Position numbers and translations under genes: made by a program. 64,000 nucleotides of DNA from Phoebastria nigripes (Eukaryota; Chordata; Aves; Procellariiformes; Diomedeidae), in assembly GCA_035582835.1 (NCBI GenBank), contig JAYKAV010002928.1:544077-608076 (forward strand), written 5' to 3'. The notes beneath the pieces are model-generated. The model ran no database searches, had not been told where the DNA came from, and worked only from the letters and a program-made list of their open reading frames with translations. Below, one piece after another: positions 52,618 to 64,000 of the stretch (positions are counted from its first letter, which is position 1; the number at the start of each line of letters is the position of its first letter).

Positions 52618-55600
52618 GATCCCTACCACCCCTTCCCTGGCATGGGAGCAAAGGCAGGGGAAAATGGGCAGAGGCTTTCTGTGCCCTGGCACCCCATCTT
52701 CAGGCAGCTCCCACAGCTCAGAGAAGAGCTTGAGAGCAGAGTGCCTACCTGGGCAGCAGGTGGGTCCCAGTGCCTCAAACCCTGCATTAGTGCAGAACAA
52801 ACAGATCGTAATCAGTCCATGTTGTTCAAGATAGGAGTTTTCAAAGGATACTTCCAGACAAACCTTATCCCTCTTTGGCTGTGAACAGCAGGGTTTCTTA
52901 GCTCAGCTCAGAGCTGGCTCCATCCTCACTTCTGCCTATTTGTTCTGGTGCTCACTTTCTCTTAAGGGGGAGCTTTATAGTCCAGGTGGCTGTAAACTGG
53001 GCTTCTGTCCTGGTTGTCTGTAGGTTGTATTATAAAAACACGCTGTTTATGGGGCCTTTCCACTCAGTTCCATGCAGCATTGTAATTGAATTCATTAAAA
53101 CCCAGCTTTCCCCACAGCCAGGGTTACCTTCTATAAAAGTCCACAAGAGCTGTAACAGCTTCTCATAACCCATAAATGGAAACAGCCTTCTTCCCCTCTT
53201 TTTTCCTCCCTTTGCTTTGATCCTCCCTCCCCACATTCTCCCAGTATCCAAAATAATAAAACAGGGCTGGCAGCTGACTCAGACACCAGAAAAGGAAATT
53301 CCTGCCATGCCATCTACACTAAACCTATGCAGTGCCTTGCTGCAAGACCTTAGCAAGATTTCAGGAGGCAGCAGGCAAGTCCATCCTGCTTGCGCACTGG
53401 GAGAAACATCCAGCGTGATGGAGACCAGTATTGCAGAATGAACTGGAGTTTTGAGAAGTAGGTAAACTTCCCTTCACACTCCAACACATCAATAAAACTC
53501 TCATTTGGGGATACAGGAGAAATCCTTTCCTGATAGAGCACTAGTAACACACTAGAACTTTACAGAGATGCTCTGTCCAAAGAAGTTGGTAGACAAGCTG
53601 TTTGAAGACAAACGGACTCCAGCCCAAGGGACATGGAGTCCAGCAGCACCAGGAGTCCAGATGCACAGAAATGTGCAGAGATGGCTGGGCCCTGGCTTTG
53701 GGCTCCTTGGGAGCTCAGTGTGATCCGGAGAGCACTGCAGGGAACAAGGTCTTCCTGAGCATCTCCCAAACCTGTTGGTAAAGCTGGAAGAGAGCAATCA
53801 GACTTTTGTGGGTGCTAACATCAGAGACAGCTGTTTCAAACCCAGTTGCTGGTGCCCAAAGCTGACATGCAGCACTCTGCAACACCAGATAACTCCTCAC
53901 TTGTTGGTGAGCGCGTGAAATCTCCCTTCTCTCCACATAGTGCTCATCTGTGAAGGGCAAGGTCTATATTCATGCAGGCAGACTGGCAAGTCCTTCATCT
54001 GTAGGGAACCACCAGGAACAACCTGATGGCATTAGTGTGAATGGGACACTCTGGAAGCTAGAGGACCAGGGAGAGGATCCTCCTTCGAGGAAGAGAACAA
54101 CAGGCATTGGGGATGTCATTATATACATTTACAGACATCTTTAAAGGTCTGCCTTTCCATCCTGGACCATCTCCAGAGAAAAAGGAATAACCTTCAGCCT
54201 CTTCTTTATGAGGAGGGGAACTAGGCTCCCTTGGCAGAGAGGAATAGTCCTTGTTTCGCCCAGCAGAGACTCAGCCCTGGCCTCTAAAGGGCTGTCCCTG
54301 CTCTATCAATCAGGCGTGTTTTCCTCTTGCCAACACTGCTCTGCACTTCCCTGGCCACAGCAGCACACCACTTTGGTCCCCATGTCCTTGAGACTCCCAT
54401 GTAGACAGACAACTGGTTCAAGACTCTTGGATGCTACTGAGTGCTACCATGTCAACCTGGCCAACTTGCATTTCCAGCTGGCCTCCAAACCAAGAGCATT
54501 GGTACCAAGGCATCCATGACTAGGTAGCACATGCCTTGACTGCTGAAGGCCCAGAAGGCATCAAGTCTAGAAGAGACTGCTGGAGGAGGCCAGGAGATTG
54601 TCCAGATAGGACTAAGCCCTCCAACTGACTTCAGCAAGCAAGGCCTAAAATGGGATCAACTAGTGTCCACTTTGGACCTAAGGTGAAACAACCAAGCCCA
54701 TCTGTGAGGGAAACAGTTGGGTAACTCACGCCAGTGGGGATTTTCTATTTTCATCCCTGTGAAGGAAAGGAAGAACAGCTTCCCTCACTCCTCCCACCCC
54801 AATTAGACTGAGATGCACCTATTTGGCTGGAGAACACAGACTCAGCCAAGATTTGCTGACAGGCAACAGGGCTGGAACTTCANTGCCTAACATTACAGGG
54901 TGTCAAGGCACGAAATGTGGCATTTCCACTGAAGTTAGCAGCTCTGCTTGGGCATAAAGCTGTTTGCCCAGAGGACCTGCAAGGAACAGCCTGAGAAAAT
55001 AAGATCTAATGTGAAGGGACTTTAATATGTCATCAGGACCAATTCAAGACATTTGGGAGGCAAACTGGAGACAGCAAGCCACCACAGGGGAACAGACAGG
55101 ACAGTGCTTTAGGAAAACCATTTCCCTCAGACCAGAAGAGAACATCAGCCTTTTTCCTAGTGAATATTCTACCTATAAGCTCACTAGTTCTGCAGCCCAC
55201 CATTTTCTCTTTGGTTTAGACCAAAAATTCCCTTTCAAAACTGCAGGAAACATTCCTACAAAGGAAGTGTGGGTTAAGTAAATCTTCCTTTTCCAAAGGA
55301 AAACAGATGATCACTGAACTTCTGAAAACTGTCTATTGGCTGTAGAGCACCAAGGAGGTGTGATGAACTGACAGTTCATCATTCTTTCATGCTGGAGTCA
55401 TGCTCATACTGTTAGCTGCCAAAGGTGTATGTTCTGCAGGTGGCATGACCACCTTCCCTCCTTTGTCGCAGGATCTTTTACTCAAGAAGAAAGATCTGGG
55501 GCCCACCTACGTTTTTGATTGGTCCATCACACCTATGTAGTAATGTGTTGCCTGTCTAGCTCAGTCTCCCAGACTGCAGTCTGCAGGGTGCAGAGTGTCA

Positions 55601-56325
55601 ATGAAATGATTGAAAAGATAATTGCATGTTTATTTCCAGAACTTACAGACTGGGATGGAGCCACTAAAAAAAAGCAGGATTTCATTGCTCTGTTAGGATG
55701 TGGTAAGTTACCATTATCCTTAACATGGCAACAGGAGATGCTAGTCAGAACTTGACTATACCAGAACTTGCTTGAACACATGATAAAGCACTTTTGAGTG
55801 GGATTCATCTCACCCAGATGTAGATAACTCCAGCTGAGCTCAGCCCCCAGGCCCTCTTCAGAGTCAGCAGAAAGGCTGCATCTGATCTGTGTTAGAAGTC
55901 TGTGTTACAATGAGAAAATTGCACTCTGGTGTTCACTGGCCAGACCTCCACAGCCTGGGACAGCAATCCCAGCTGCTGATGTTTATGCTGCAGACACCTG
56001 TTTCAGAAAGCAAGCCTCCTGCCCAGCACTGCTGACCACGTTTAGGCTGCAAACGCTTCTTCTGTACGCAGCTCTCCGCAGACAGGCTTCTGCTTTTACA
56101 GCACAGATAATGAGTAAGGAACACACTTTCCTGAAACCTGCAAGTCTTCTTTTTTCTTCCCACAGCCAGTTCAAAGCAGATCCAGTTTGCATTGCTGTGC
56201 CTTCATTTTCAGAAAACAGGTGCTTCAGAAAGAATTGTTGAGACTTTCTGAGTAAGTTTCTGTGCTGTTGTGAGGACCCTGGGAATGACAGCCCCCAGGA
56301 ACATCACTTCCCGACATGACAAAAA
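52618..56325. other. Intergenic, no gene supported
   Basis: 3.7 kb without a recognisable gene, RNA or repeat. Open frames are short and overlapping on both strands. Confidence 0.5.
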
Positions 56326-56392
56326 CGGTTGGACTCAATGATCTTAAAGGTCTTTTCCATCCTAAATGATTCTATGATTCTATGATTCTAAA
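56326..56392 (+). mobile_element. CR1 LINE, extreme 3' tail
   Basis: GGTTGGACTCAATGATCTTA, then AAGGTCTTTTCCATCCTAAA and three TGATTCTA-type tail units are the canonical CR1 end. Similarity to CR1 stops at about 56326, so this is a severely 5'-truncated insertion, which is common for CR1. Confidence 0.92.
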
Positions 56393-58747
56393 ACTGGTTT
56401 CCCAAAGTATTGGATGCCTTGAGAAGCATGAAATGTTGAAGCTGAGTTGTTTTGAAAAATGAGCATGTTTCCCAGAAAATACTACTGAAAACCTGATGTA
56501 GCCATTTTGCAGCTCCTATGCAGAGGCTTGATCTGCCCTTAATGGATGTGCTGGATAACCATGCTAATAGGAGTGTGATTTTCCTGATGAAGGAGTATAG
56601 CTCTAACAGGCATGCTCCTACACTAATGTAAAGGTGCTTTATAGACACAGGTCTGTTTCTTCTCCACAAGGGAATTATAAGAGCAAAAAGCACCATTAGG
56701 TTGACATAATTGCATCAGGACAGTGCATTGTTTTAACTATACCTGCTCTTGGATCCAGAGGCTCTCCTAATCTCCCAACATGCAAGACACCCTGCACTAA
56801 ATCTTGTGACAAGGCTACAGGAGAGTTGCTACACCAGACTGCAGTAGGTCATTTTGCCTCTTAGCGGGCTTTTTTAAGTATGGAGTTCTCAGGGCTTTTC
56901 TCCTGTTCCTTAGACATCAACACATTTAGGCATCAGACAACGATTTTGGGAACTGATGAATTACATCCTGGACTGAGTCTTCATTGATGCACAGAGAGGC
57001 CAGAGGGGCCTGCCAGAAATAAGTGTGTTGTAAAGATGAAAAAAGGTTCAGGAGATGAACGCCATTCAGCCTGGTTCATTGGATGACCCAATGACATAGT
57101 GGCACGAAAGGAGTAGCAGTTAGGCTTGCTGTGGGAGCATGCAGCCCGAGACGACTGTGCAAGCTGCACGTTGTATGTCTGAGACTGGGAATCTCTGATT
57201 TTTATAGCATGCAAAACTAAGGGAACAGAGTCACCAAGGTGCACTCCTTCCCGTTTGCTGTTATCTGGAGAGCAGTGGATTCCCTACCATTCTGCTTGGG
57301 CTTACAAAAAACATTTAGGTCATTAAAGCACAGGTTTCTGCTACAGGATCATTCCCTAAATCTACCAGGAGCTGCTATAATTTTGTGACCACTTTCCTTC
57401 TCTCTTGGTCTGATGGCAATAATAGTAACACATCTGCATTTTAGGTGTTGCTGTCANGCTGTGATTTTGCTGTGATGCTGTACATCCAAGTCTCCTGCAC
57501 TTCACCTGGGTTTGTTACTCTGCTCCTGGTCCCCAGGCAGCTCTGGTCCAACACTCCCACCAGGCGATGCAGAGTCGCCTCCTCTTGATGTTATCACAGT
57601 TTTCACACAAGGTGCACGTGGGAAATCCAAGCTTCCTGAAGCCGCATCTGAACAACGAACTCTCTCCCTTTTTGCACGCAAAAATGAAAAGACTGCGGAG
57701 GAAGCCTGGAGAATACCAGAGTGGCAAAAAGGCAGCTCCAAAAGTTTGGGATAAAAATCTCTTGCTCATTTAAGACAATCTTATGATTTAGGGGTGAGGG
57801 ATGACGCCCATCCTAGTGTCCCATGTCTCACACTGCGACGTGCCGTGCCAGAGGCAGGTCCTAGCTGTACATGCATGAAACACCCTTGCACAGCACTCAG
57901 GTGCTGTGCACGGCGTGGACACTGGAAAGCACCTGCATGAGAAGGCACCGTCCCAGGCAGAAGTGGTACAAGACAGGCTCCATGGCCGCGGTGGGCACGG
58001 ATGCTGCTCGGGCAGCTGGCAGCTGCCCGTGAGGAGCAGCCAACAGCAAGGACCACCCAATGGAGGGGAGGAGGAGGAAGGGTGCTAATGAAAAGGTCAT
58101 GCTTTATTATAAAGCACATTTGTAAATAGTTTATAAAGGGTTAATAAATGATCAGCAGAGGCTTTCAGCGCCTTGCAGACAGGCGCTTCTGAGCACCTCA
58201 TAAATACTGCCTGTAACNCGGGATGAGCTGCCTATTAAAACAGCTCATTACCTGCCTTAATCCTTTCAAAACAACTTCTAATTAGATGCAGCCTAAAACC
58301 AAGGGCTGGACTGACAGGCAGGTGGGATATTTTCCTGTTTTGAAAGACAGTTGTGAGCTCTCCTCCTCCACTGCTGGGCTCAAGATGTCCCAGATGAGAG
58401 CGGCCGAATGCCCCAGCTCCTGCCAGGCTCCTCAGCTGGGGGGCACAGGGAGGCTGACGAACCTGGAGGTTTAATGAGGAGACGAGCAGGGGCAGCAGGT
58501 TTGGGAGAGAGGAGGCTTCATTTCTCAGGGTGGGAAGGAGCAGAGTGGCAGGTCACCATGACATGGGGGGCTGCAGAAAGAGTCTCTCAATAGCAATGGC
58601 TCTTCTGCAGGTGACATAAGCCCCACCGTCCCCGGCTCCACCAGCACACACCTCGGCAGAGGCTCATGGCTGCACTGAGCAAGTGGGGCTGGAGAGCAAA
58701 GGACATCACAGACCAGCAGAGTCAAGCCTTCAGGCTTCGGACCCTCA
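56393..58747. other. Intergenic, no gene supported
   Basis: Holds a small CpG-rich patch at about 57825-58030 and an AT-rich, conserved-looking block at 58080-58290. No coding frame is convincing. Confidence 0.5.
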
Positions 58748-59505
58748 ACCCACCTCAGCACAGCTCGGCTCAGCCCAGTCCAGCTCAGCTCAGCACAGCT
58801 CAGCCCAGCNNNNNNNNNNNNNNNNNNNNNNNNNNNNNNNNNNNNNNNNNNNNNNNNNNNNNNNNNNNNNNNNNNNNNNNNNNNNNNNNNNNNNNNNNNN
58901 NNNNNNNNNNNNNNNNNNNNNNNNNNNNNNNNNNNNNNNNNNNNNNNNNNNNNNNNNNNNNNNNNNNNNNNNNNNNNNNNNNNNNNNNNNNNNNNNNNNN
59001 NNNNNNNNNNNNNNNNNNNNNNNNNNNNNNNNNNNNNNNNNNNNNNNNNNNNNNNNNNNNNNNNNNNNNNNNNNNNNNNNNNNNNNNNNNNNNNNNNNNN
59101 NNNNNNNNNNNNNNNNNNNNNNNNNNNNNNNNNNNNNNNNNNNNNNNNNNNNNNNNNNNNNNNNNNNNNNNNNNNNNNNNNNNNNNNNNNNNNNNNNNNN
59201 NNNNNNNNNNNNNNNNNNNNNNNNNNNNNNNNNNNNNNNNNNNNNNNNNNNNNNNNNNNNNNNNNNNNNNNNNNNNNNNNNNNNNNNNNNNNNNNNNNNN
59301 NNNNNNNNNNNNNNNNNNNNNNNNNNNNNNNNNNNNNNNNNNNNNNNNNNNNNNNNNNNNNNNNNNNNNNNNNNNNNNNNNNNNNNNNNNNNNNNNNNNN
59401 NNNNNNNNNNNNNNNNNNNNNNNNNNNNNNNNNNNNNNNNNNNNNNNCAGCTCAGCTCAGCCCAGCACAGTTCAGCTCAGCCCAGCCCAGCACAGCCCAG
59501 AATGC
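58748..59505. repeat. CAGCY pentamer array with 638-base assembly gap
   Basis: CAGCTCAGCC-type pentamers (CAGCT, CAGCC, CAGCA) run from about 58755 to 58809 and from 59448 to about 59500 on both sides of an N run (58810-59447). The opposite strand reads GGGCTGAGCT. The two long open frames that cross the gap are products of the array, not genes. Confidence 0.92.
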
Positions 59506-62500
59506 CAAAGTCCAGGCACAGGGGTGGCTGAGGGTCTCTCAGCCCAGCAGCCCCCCCACCCCAACCCAGTTCAGGGAATCAGGCCAGACGTGGGCCAGGG
59601 ACACCCTGTTTCTACTGTCATGTCTGTGACCGGCTCGCTGCCTGGCAGTGGCTGCCCGGGATGAAGACAGCCAGCAGAGCTGGGCCAGGCTCAGGGCAGC
59701 GCAGAGCCAGTCCAGGCTGCCCCTCCACATGGCCACCCAGCAAAGGCCACCGTCAGGCCACAACGAGGCCATGGACCAGCAGTGCCACACACCCGTCCCA
59801 CCGGCCCTTAGGAAGAAGCCATCAAAGGATGCCCCAGCTGCTGCAGCAAATTAATTCTCTCTACTTCTAGGAGGAAAAACAATGCTATGATTATCTGCTG
59901 CCTCAGTTTCCCCACCTATGCAATGGAGAAAGCTGCCTCCTGGGACCTGGGGAAGAAAGAGAGCTTTAATGGTGAGAGAATACCAGGAGACCTGGATAAA
60001 CAGCCTTGAAAGGACAAAGGATGCCCTTTCCTCGAAAGGCAGGTTAACACTCCCAGCTGCAGGCAACCAGCTCCTGCTTTGGCAAGCTCAAGACTCTGGT
60101 GACGGGTGGCTCAAATAGCTGCCCTTGCCTGGTGTTGCTAACTTATGAGATAAAACCTAAATACTCATTAAAGCAGCACTTGGCAGAAACCCCATCCTCA
60201 ATTACAAAAATCATTTCATTTTTTTTATGAGTCTGAAGCCTTTGGGGCCTCATAATCTAATTAAATAAAGCTTTCTCACTTTCCTCTTGCCTGCTCCCCT
60301 AGCTTCTGTTGTACCAGCAAAGACAAATATATATTTTTAATTTAGCAGAATCCCCCTGCATTGTGTATCCCCCTCTGGCCAGAAACCACCTCTGTTCCCC
60401 CCATGCCTGTGTCCTGCTTGGGCAGGCTGTGTCCATAGCTGGGTTGCTTTTGTTCNTAGAGACTGCCCAAAATACCAGGGTCCCAGTCCGCCTCCATCCA
60501 CTTACACTGTCTGGGTACCCAGGGCCCTTTTGAGGAGCAAACATGCAGAGCCCAGCAGGAGCAGAGCCCCACCTAAGGTAAGCTCTGTGTTGGGAGCGGT
60601 GCCTCGTGCCACGCTGAGTGCAGATCTCATCCAAGTCTGCAAGATCCATCTGCCAGGACGTGCGGTGGGGAAACGATGCTGCTTCAGGACATGCAACAGG
60701 GATGTGGGTGAACTGGAGAAGGTGCCATCCTCTCCTTCTGTATGTGTCCAACACCAGCCAACATCAAGTGGCCATGCACAGAGTGGACAGGGACCTCTGC
60801 AAGCGGGACCGGGGCTTGCTGTGGAGGACGCTACAGCCAGCGGGTCCTGCTTTGTATGGAGCAGCGTGTGGATGTTTCTCCGAGCTGGCCTCAGACCATC
60901 CAGCTCCAGGTGCTGGAGGGAGGCGGGAAGGTACCACAGGGAACTCACTCTCCACCTCTATGAGGCTCTTTCCCAGAACCATGTGAAATTTTTTGGAAAA
61001 ATTGTTCATTGGCCGAAAATTGCAATTATAGGTCAGCTAAATCTTACCTAGATTTGTGATGCATTTGTGCTGAAACCACAGAAGAGCTGGATTTTAAAAA
61101 AATCCCCAAAGTGTAAAAAAAAAAAAAGTCACAAGAACTGAGCTTTATGCTTTGACTTTGGAGCACGTAAGCAAATACAGAAAACAAAAATTGAAAACAA
61201 AAATTGAAACCCTTCAATTTAGTTTGGCATTATAGCATTTCCCTACAACCTTACAATTTTTTAAGGATTTCAAAGAAAAAAGATTGGGGTCAAATTTGTT
61301 TTTTCATATCAAGAAAATAATAGAGAGACAACTGTCACACAGGGGAGGAGAAGCTAGAGAGGTGGCTGAGCTTACATCATTTTCTTGGGGTTTTTCAGTA
61401 TGGTTGGTGAACCGTAAGCATCAGTCACCTGGGTCTGATGTAAGTTTTCCTGCTCGATGCTGATCAGGAGTGATCAGGAGAGCTCAGAGGCACGTGCTCC
61501 AACCCCCGAAATGGGGGCAGCACTGGGATTTACTCTCCTAATGCAGACCTGCATGTTTTGTCTTTTGAGGGGGGGTTCGGTTCTCCATCACAGAGCCACA
61601 GAAAGGCCACAGAGAAAGGATGAGCTCAGCTGCATCGCCTGGAAGGGAGATATAGGATGGGAAGTGACCACACAAGCCACCAAATCCAGGTGTGAGCCCC
61701 TCACTCCAGAAAACACTTTATCCAGAAGATGAGAGTGGTCCTGTCCCCAGTGCGCTCCCTGCCACACTCATAGCACGCTTAAAGCTCCAGGAGAGACCAG
61801 GGGCCTCGCGATGCTAAGGTCTCTCAGCTGGAGAGCAGGAGATACAAAACCAGTGGACTAGGGCTTTGCCATAGCAGGGGCTTTGGGAGATGATCCTAGG
61901 AACCAAACCACGTCCCATGCTGTAGAGGAAGGCTGAAAATGCTGGGATGAGTCCTGTGCCCATCCTGCTTGAAAGGAAACCTTGCCCCTTCCCTGAGCCC
62001 TGATGAGGTGTCCCAAGGCAGCTGGCAATGACAGGGCATCCCACCAACGTTACCTTTGTTGGGAGCCATTCAGCATGCCTCAGAGAAGAAAAGGACCTAG
62101 GAGGAGATGATGCAAGGCCTTCCTGAGATGGTGGTACCACAAAGGTGACACCCTGACCAGTTTGCATGAGACCCCTCAGAATGGCACTGGGAGGAAGCCT
62201 TCAGGTGTGGTCTCCTTTTCTGGGTCCCAGTGCGAACACAACTCCTGCCCAGGACGTGGGGATCAGCTGTTCCTTCAAACAACCTTACAGCAGATAGCCT
62301 GAGCCACCTGCCAGTCCTGCCTCCTCCACAACCACCAGCCAGGCCCTCCAAGACTGGCTCACATACCACAGAGCTGAAAAACCATGAGGGAAAGATGTGG
62401 TGCAATGAGAAGGANGAAGAGGAAGGAGTGGAGGACATATAAGCAGTGGTGGTGAAGACACAGGTGACAAATCATGCGTCCAGTGCCAGGCTGAAGCCCA

Positions 62501-64000
62501 GAGCCCAGAAAAAGCATGGAGAGCACAAGAAGGGGCTGGGGTTCAGCTGCACCGTCTCTGCTCAGGCTGCCTGCAGCTTCTTATGTTCTGTTGCCCTGCC
62601 TGGTGCAAGTGAGGGAGCACTGGGGCTGCTCCACTGACAGGAGCAGCATTTGCTCTAAAGAAGGAATCACTAGTATCCCTACCTGGGACTTGAGCAGAAC
62701 TAGGTGCTGCCCAGGGTCAGGAAAGCCGGATTATGGACTGCAGGGATGGACCTCCCTGAGCATCTCAGCCATTCATCTCCTGGAGCTCCTGCAGGAAGAC
62801 AAAGGGACAGCAGTGAGGATGAAGGGTGAGGTGATTACTGTCCAGGTTGGACAAGTGCCTCTCCACCGGTGAGCCCAGCCTGCCAGCCACCTCCCCAGGG
62901 TCACAGAGGAAATGAGGGAGGGAGCCAGAACTGACCCCATCCCTCTTGCCTATGATTCCTGCACCATAACCACCACAGAAAAGCATCATGAAGCTCATGT
63001 GTGGAAGGTACCACTCCTTTGGACCCATCTGACCACTGAGAGCCTGGATGCACTGAGCCTCACATGGACCCTGTCCCAGCACATCCCTGGGAAAGGCATG
63101 TCCCTGCTGAAAGGGTGAGGAGGACGTTTTCACCCTCAGCAAATCTGGCAAGGAGATGTCTCCACGGCAGACACTTTGTCAAACAGCAGAGCAACCAGCA
63201 ACCTCAAGAGATGTGGCCATTTACAGAATCAGATCACCCACTCCAGTGACTGCATGCATGCAACCTCCAAGCAGGCTTTTTCCTCAGCAGGAATCACTCT
63301 GCCCATAGCCAGCACTTTGGTGGCAGTAGCAACAGCTCCCTCCCAGCCCAGAGAGCATCCTTCTCACAACTCCATCAACCTGTGCAAGTCAGCAGGGCCA
63401 CACACAGATGTCTGAGCTGAGCAGGCCTTTCCATTTCCTTCTGGCAACAAGCACCAACTCCAGCTTTGGGCAGAACCACTGACACCACATGGGGCAACTC
63501 CAGAGATGGAGAAGGCACTCCAGACTTCAAAGGAGACTTTTCACTTCAGTCCCTTTAACATGGTGGCCTGACATACTCAGCGTTGTGTGCCTCGTGGCAG
63601 GCGTAGCACATACAAATCATGGCATGGGCTGAAGCTTGTGGCAACACCGGATGGAGGGATCTTCATCAGTGAGAAAACCCATGGAGAAAGGGGCCAAAAG
63701 GTGGATGATAGGATGGAGGGAAGAGAAGGGATGGGGCCATAGGTTGAAGTCAAGAAAAGCAATACAGGGTATTACAGCATGGAAGATGAGCTGTGAGCAG
63801 CACCAGTGGGGAGAGTGGAAAGCCAAGACACCTGTAAAGGCTTCACACTCAGAGCTGGATGCAACCATAAAGAGAAATAAGGCGGATACCTCCTGCCAAG
63901 CGCTAAGTATTCAACTCCATCTGAAGAGCCACATGATGGGTCACATAATGAGGACACCAGAGGGGGCTTCATTTCAGTTACCCTGTAGGTGGGGTCAGAA
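59506..64000. other. Intergenic, no gene supported
   Basis: A possible MIR-like trace (CCTCAGTTTCCCCACCTATG at about 59902) and an AT-rich block at 60120-60310 are the only marks. A 173-residue open frame at 60530-61051 has no recognisable domain. Confidence 0.5.

Noticed and set aside
58666..59664. 332-residue open frame on the + strand
   Set aside because: It exists only because the N run has no stop codons; the visible flanks are pentamer repeat.
60530..61051. 173-residue open frame on the + strand
   Set aside because: No family resemblance and equally long frames on the opposite strand.

Overview
This window looks like draft-assembly genomic DNA from a bird. Bird origin is inferred from several CR1 LINE fragments (one ending in the typical ATTCTATG tail), two copies of an ERVL-type LTR that I know from many neoavian genomes, and low overall repeat density. 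Isolated N bases and two N runs (11097-11226 and 58810-59447) mark it as draft sequence. Most long open frames are chance frames. The real coding signal is one multi-exon gene on the minus strand.

The gene is PSD2 (EFA6C), a Sec7-PH guanine-nucleotide exchange factor for the small GTPase ARF6. I can place eleven coding exons between 41731 (start codon) and 418. Every junction has AG/GT sites and a continuous reading frame, giving about 670 residues: an acidic, divergent N-terminal region, the complete Sec7 domain, and most of the PH domain. The end of the PH domain, the C-terminal helical region and the 3' UTR lie beyond the left edge. A splice acceptor at 41796-41797, 64 bases ahead of the ATG, implies at least one untranslated first exon further right. 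I could not place it firmly.

Layout: 1-417 is the start of intron 11. Introns 10 to 1 fill 576-41210 between the exons. They hold a divergent CR1 (about 11455-12330), a purine pentamer repeat with an assembly gap, a 51-base poly-A tract, two copies of a short duplicated sequence on either side of exon 4, a sense-to-chromosome LTR near 34.3-34.8 kb, and some AT-rich blocks that could be conserved non-coding elements. From 41796 to 64000 there is no gene I can support. That stretch holds two weak CpG-rich patches, antisense CR1 pieces, a solo LTR with a perfect 5-base target-site duplication (52056-52617), a CR1 tail (56326-56392), MIR-like relics, and a CAGCY pentamer array around a 638-base gap.

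I did not find an exotic or previously undescribed system. The points most worth a second look are the near-identical repeats flanking the in-frame Sec7 exon 4, the switch-like AGCT-rich pentamer array, a small intron-1 segment that looks coding on both strands, and the missing PSD2 promoter.
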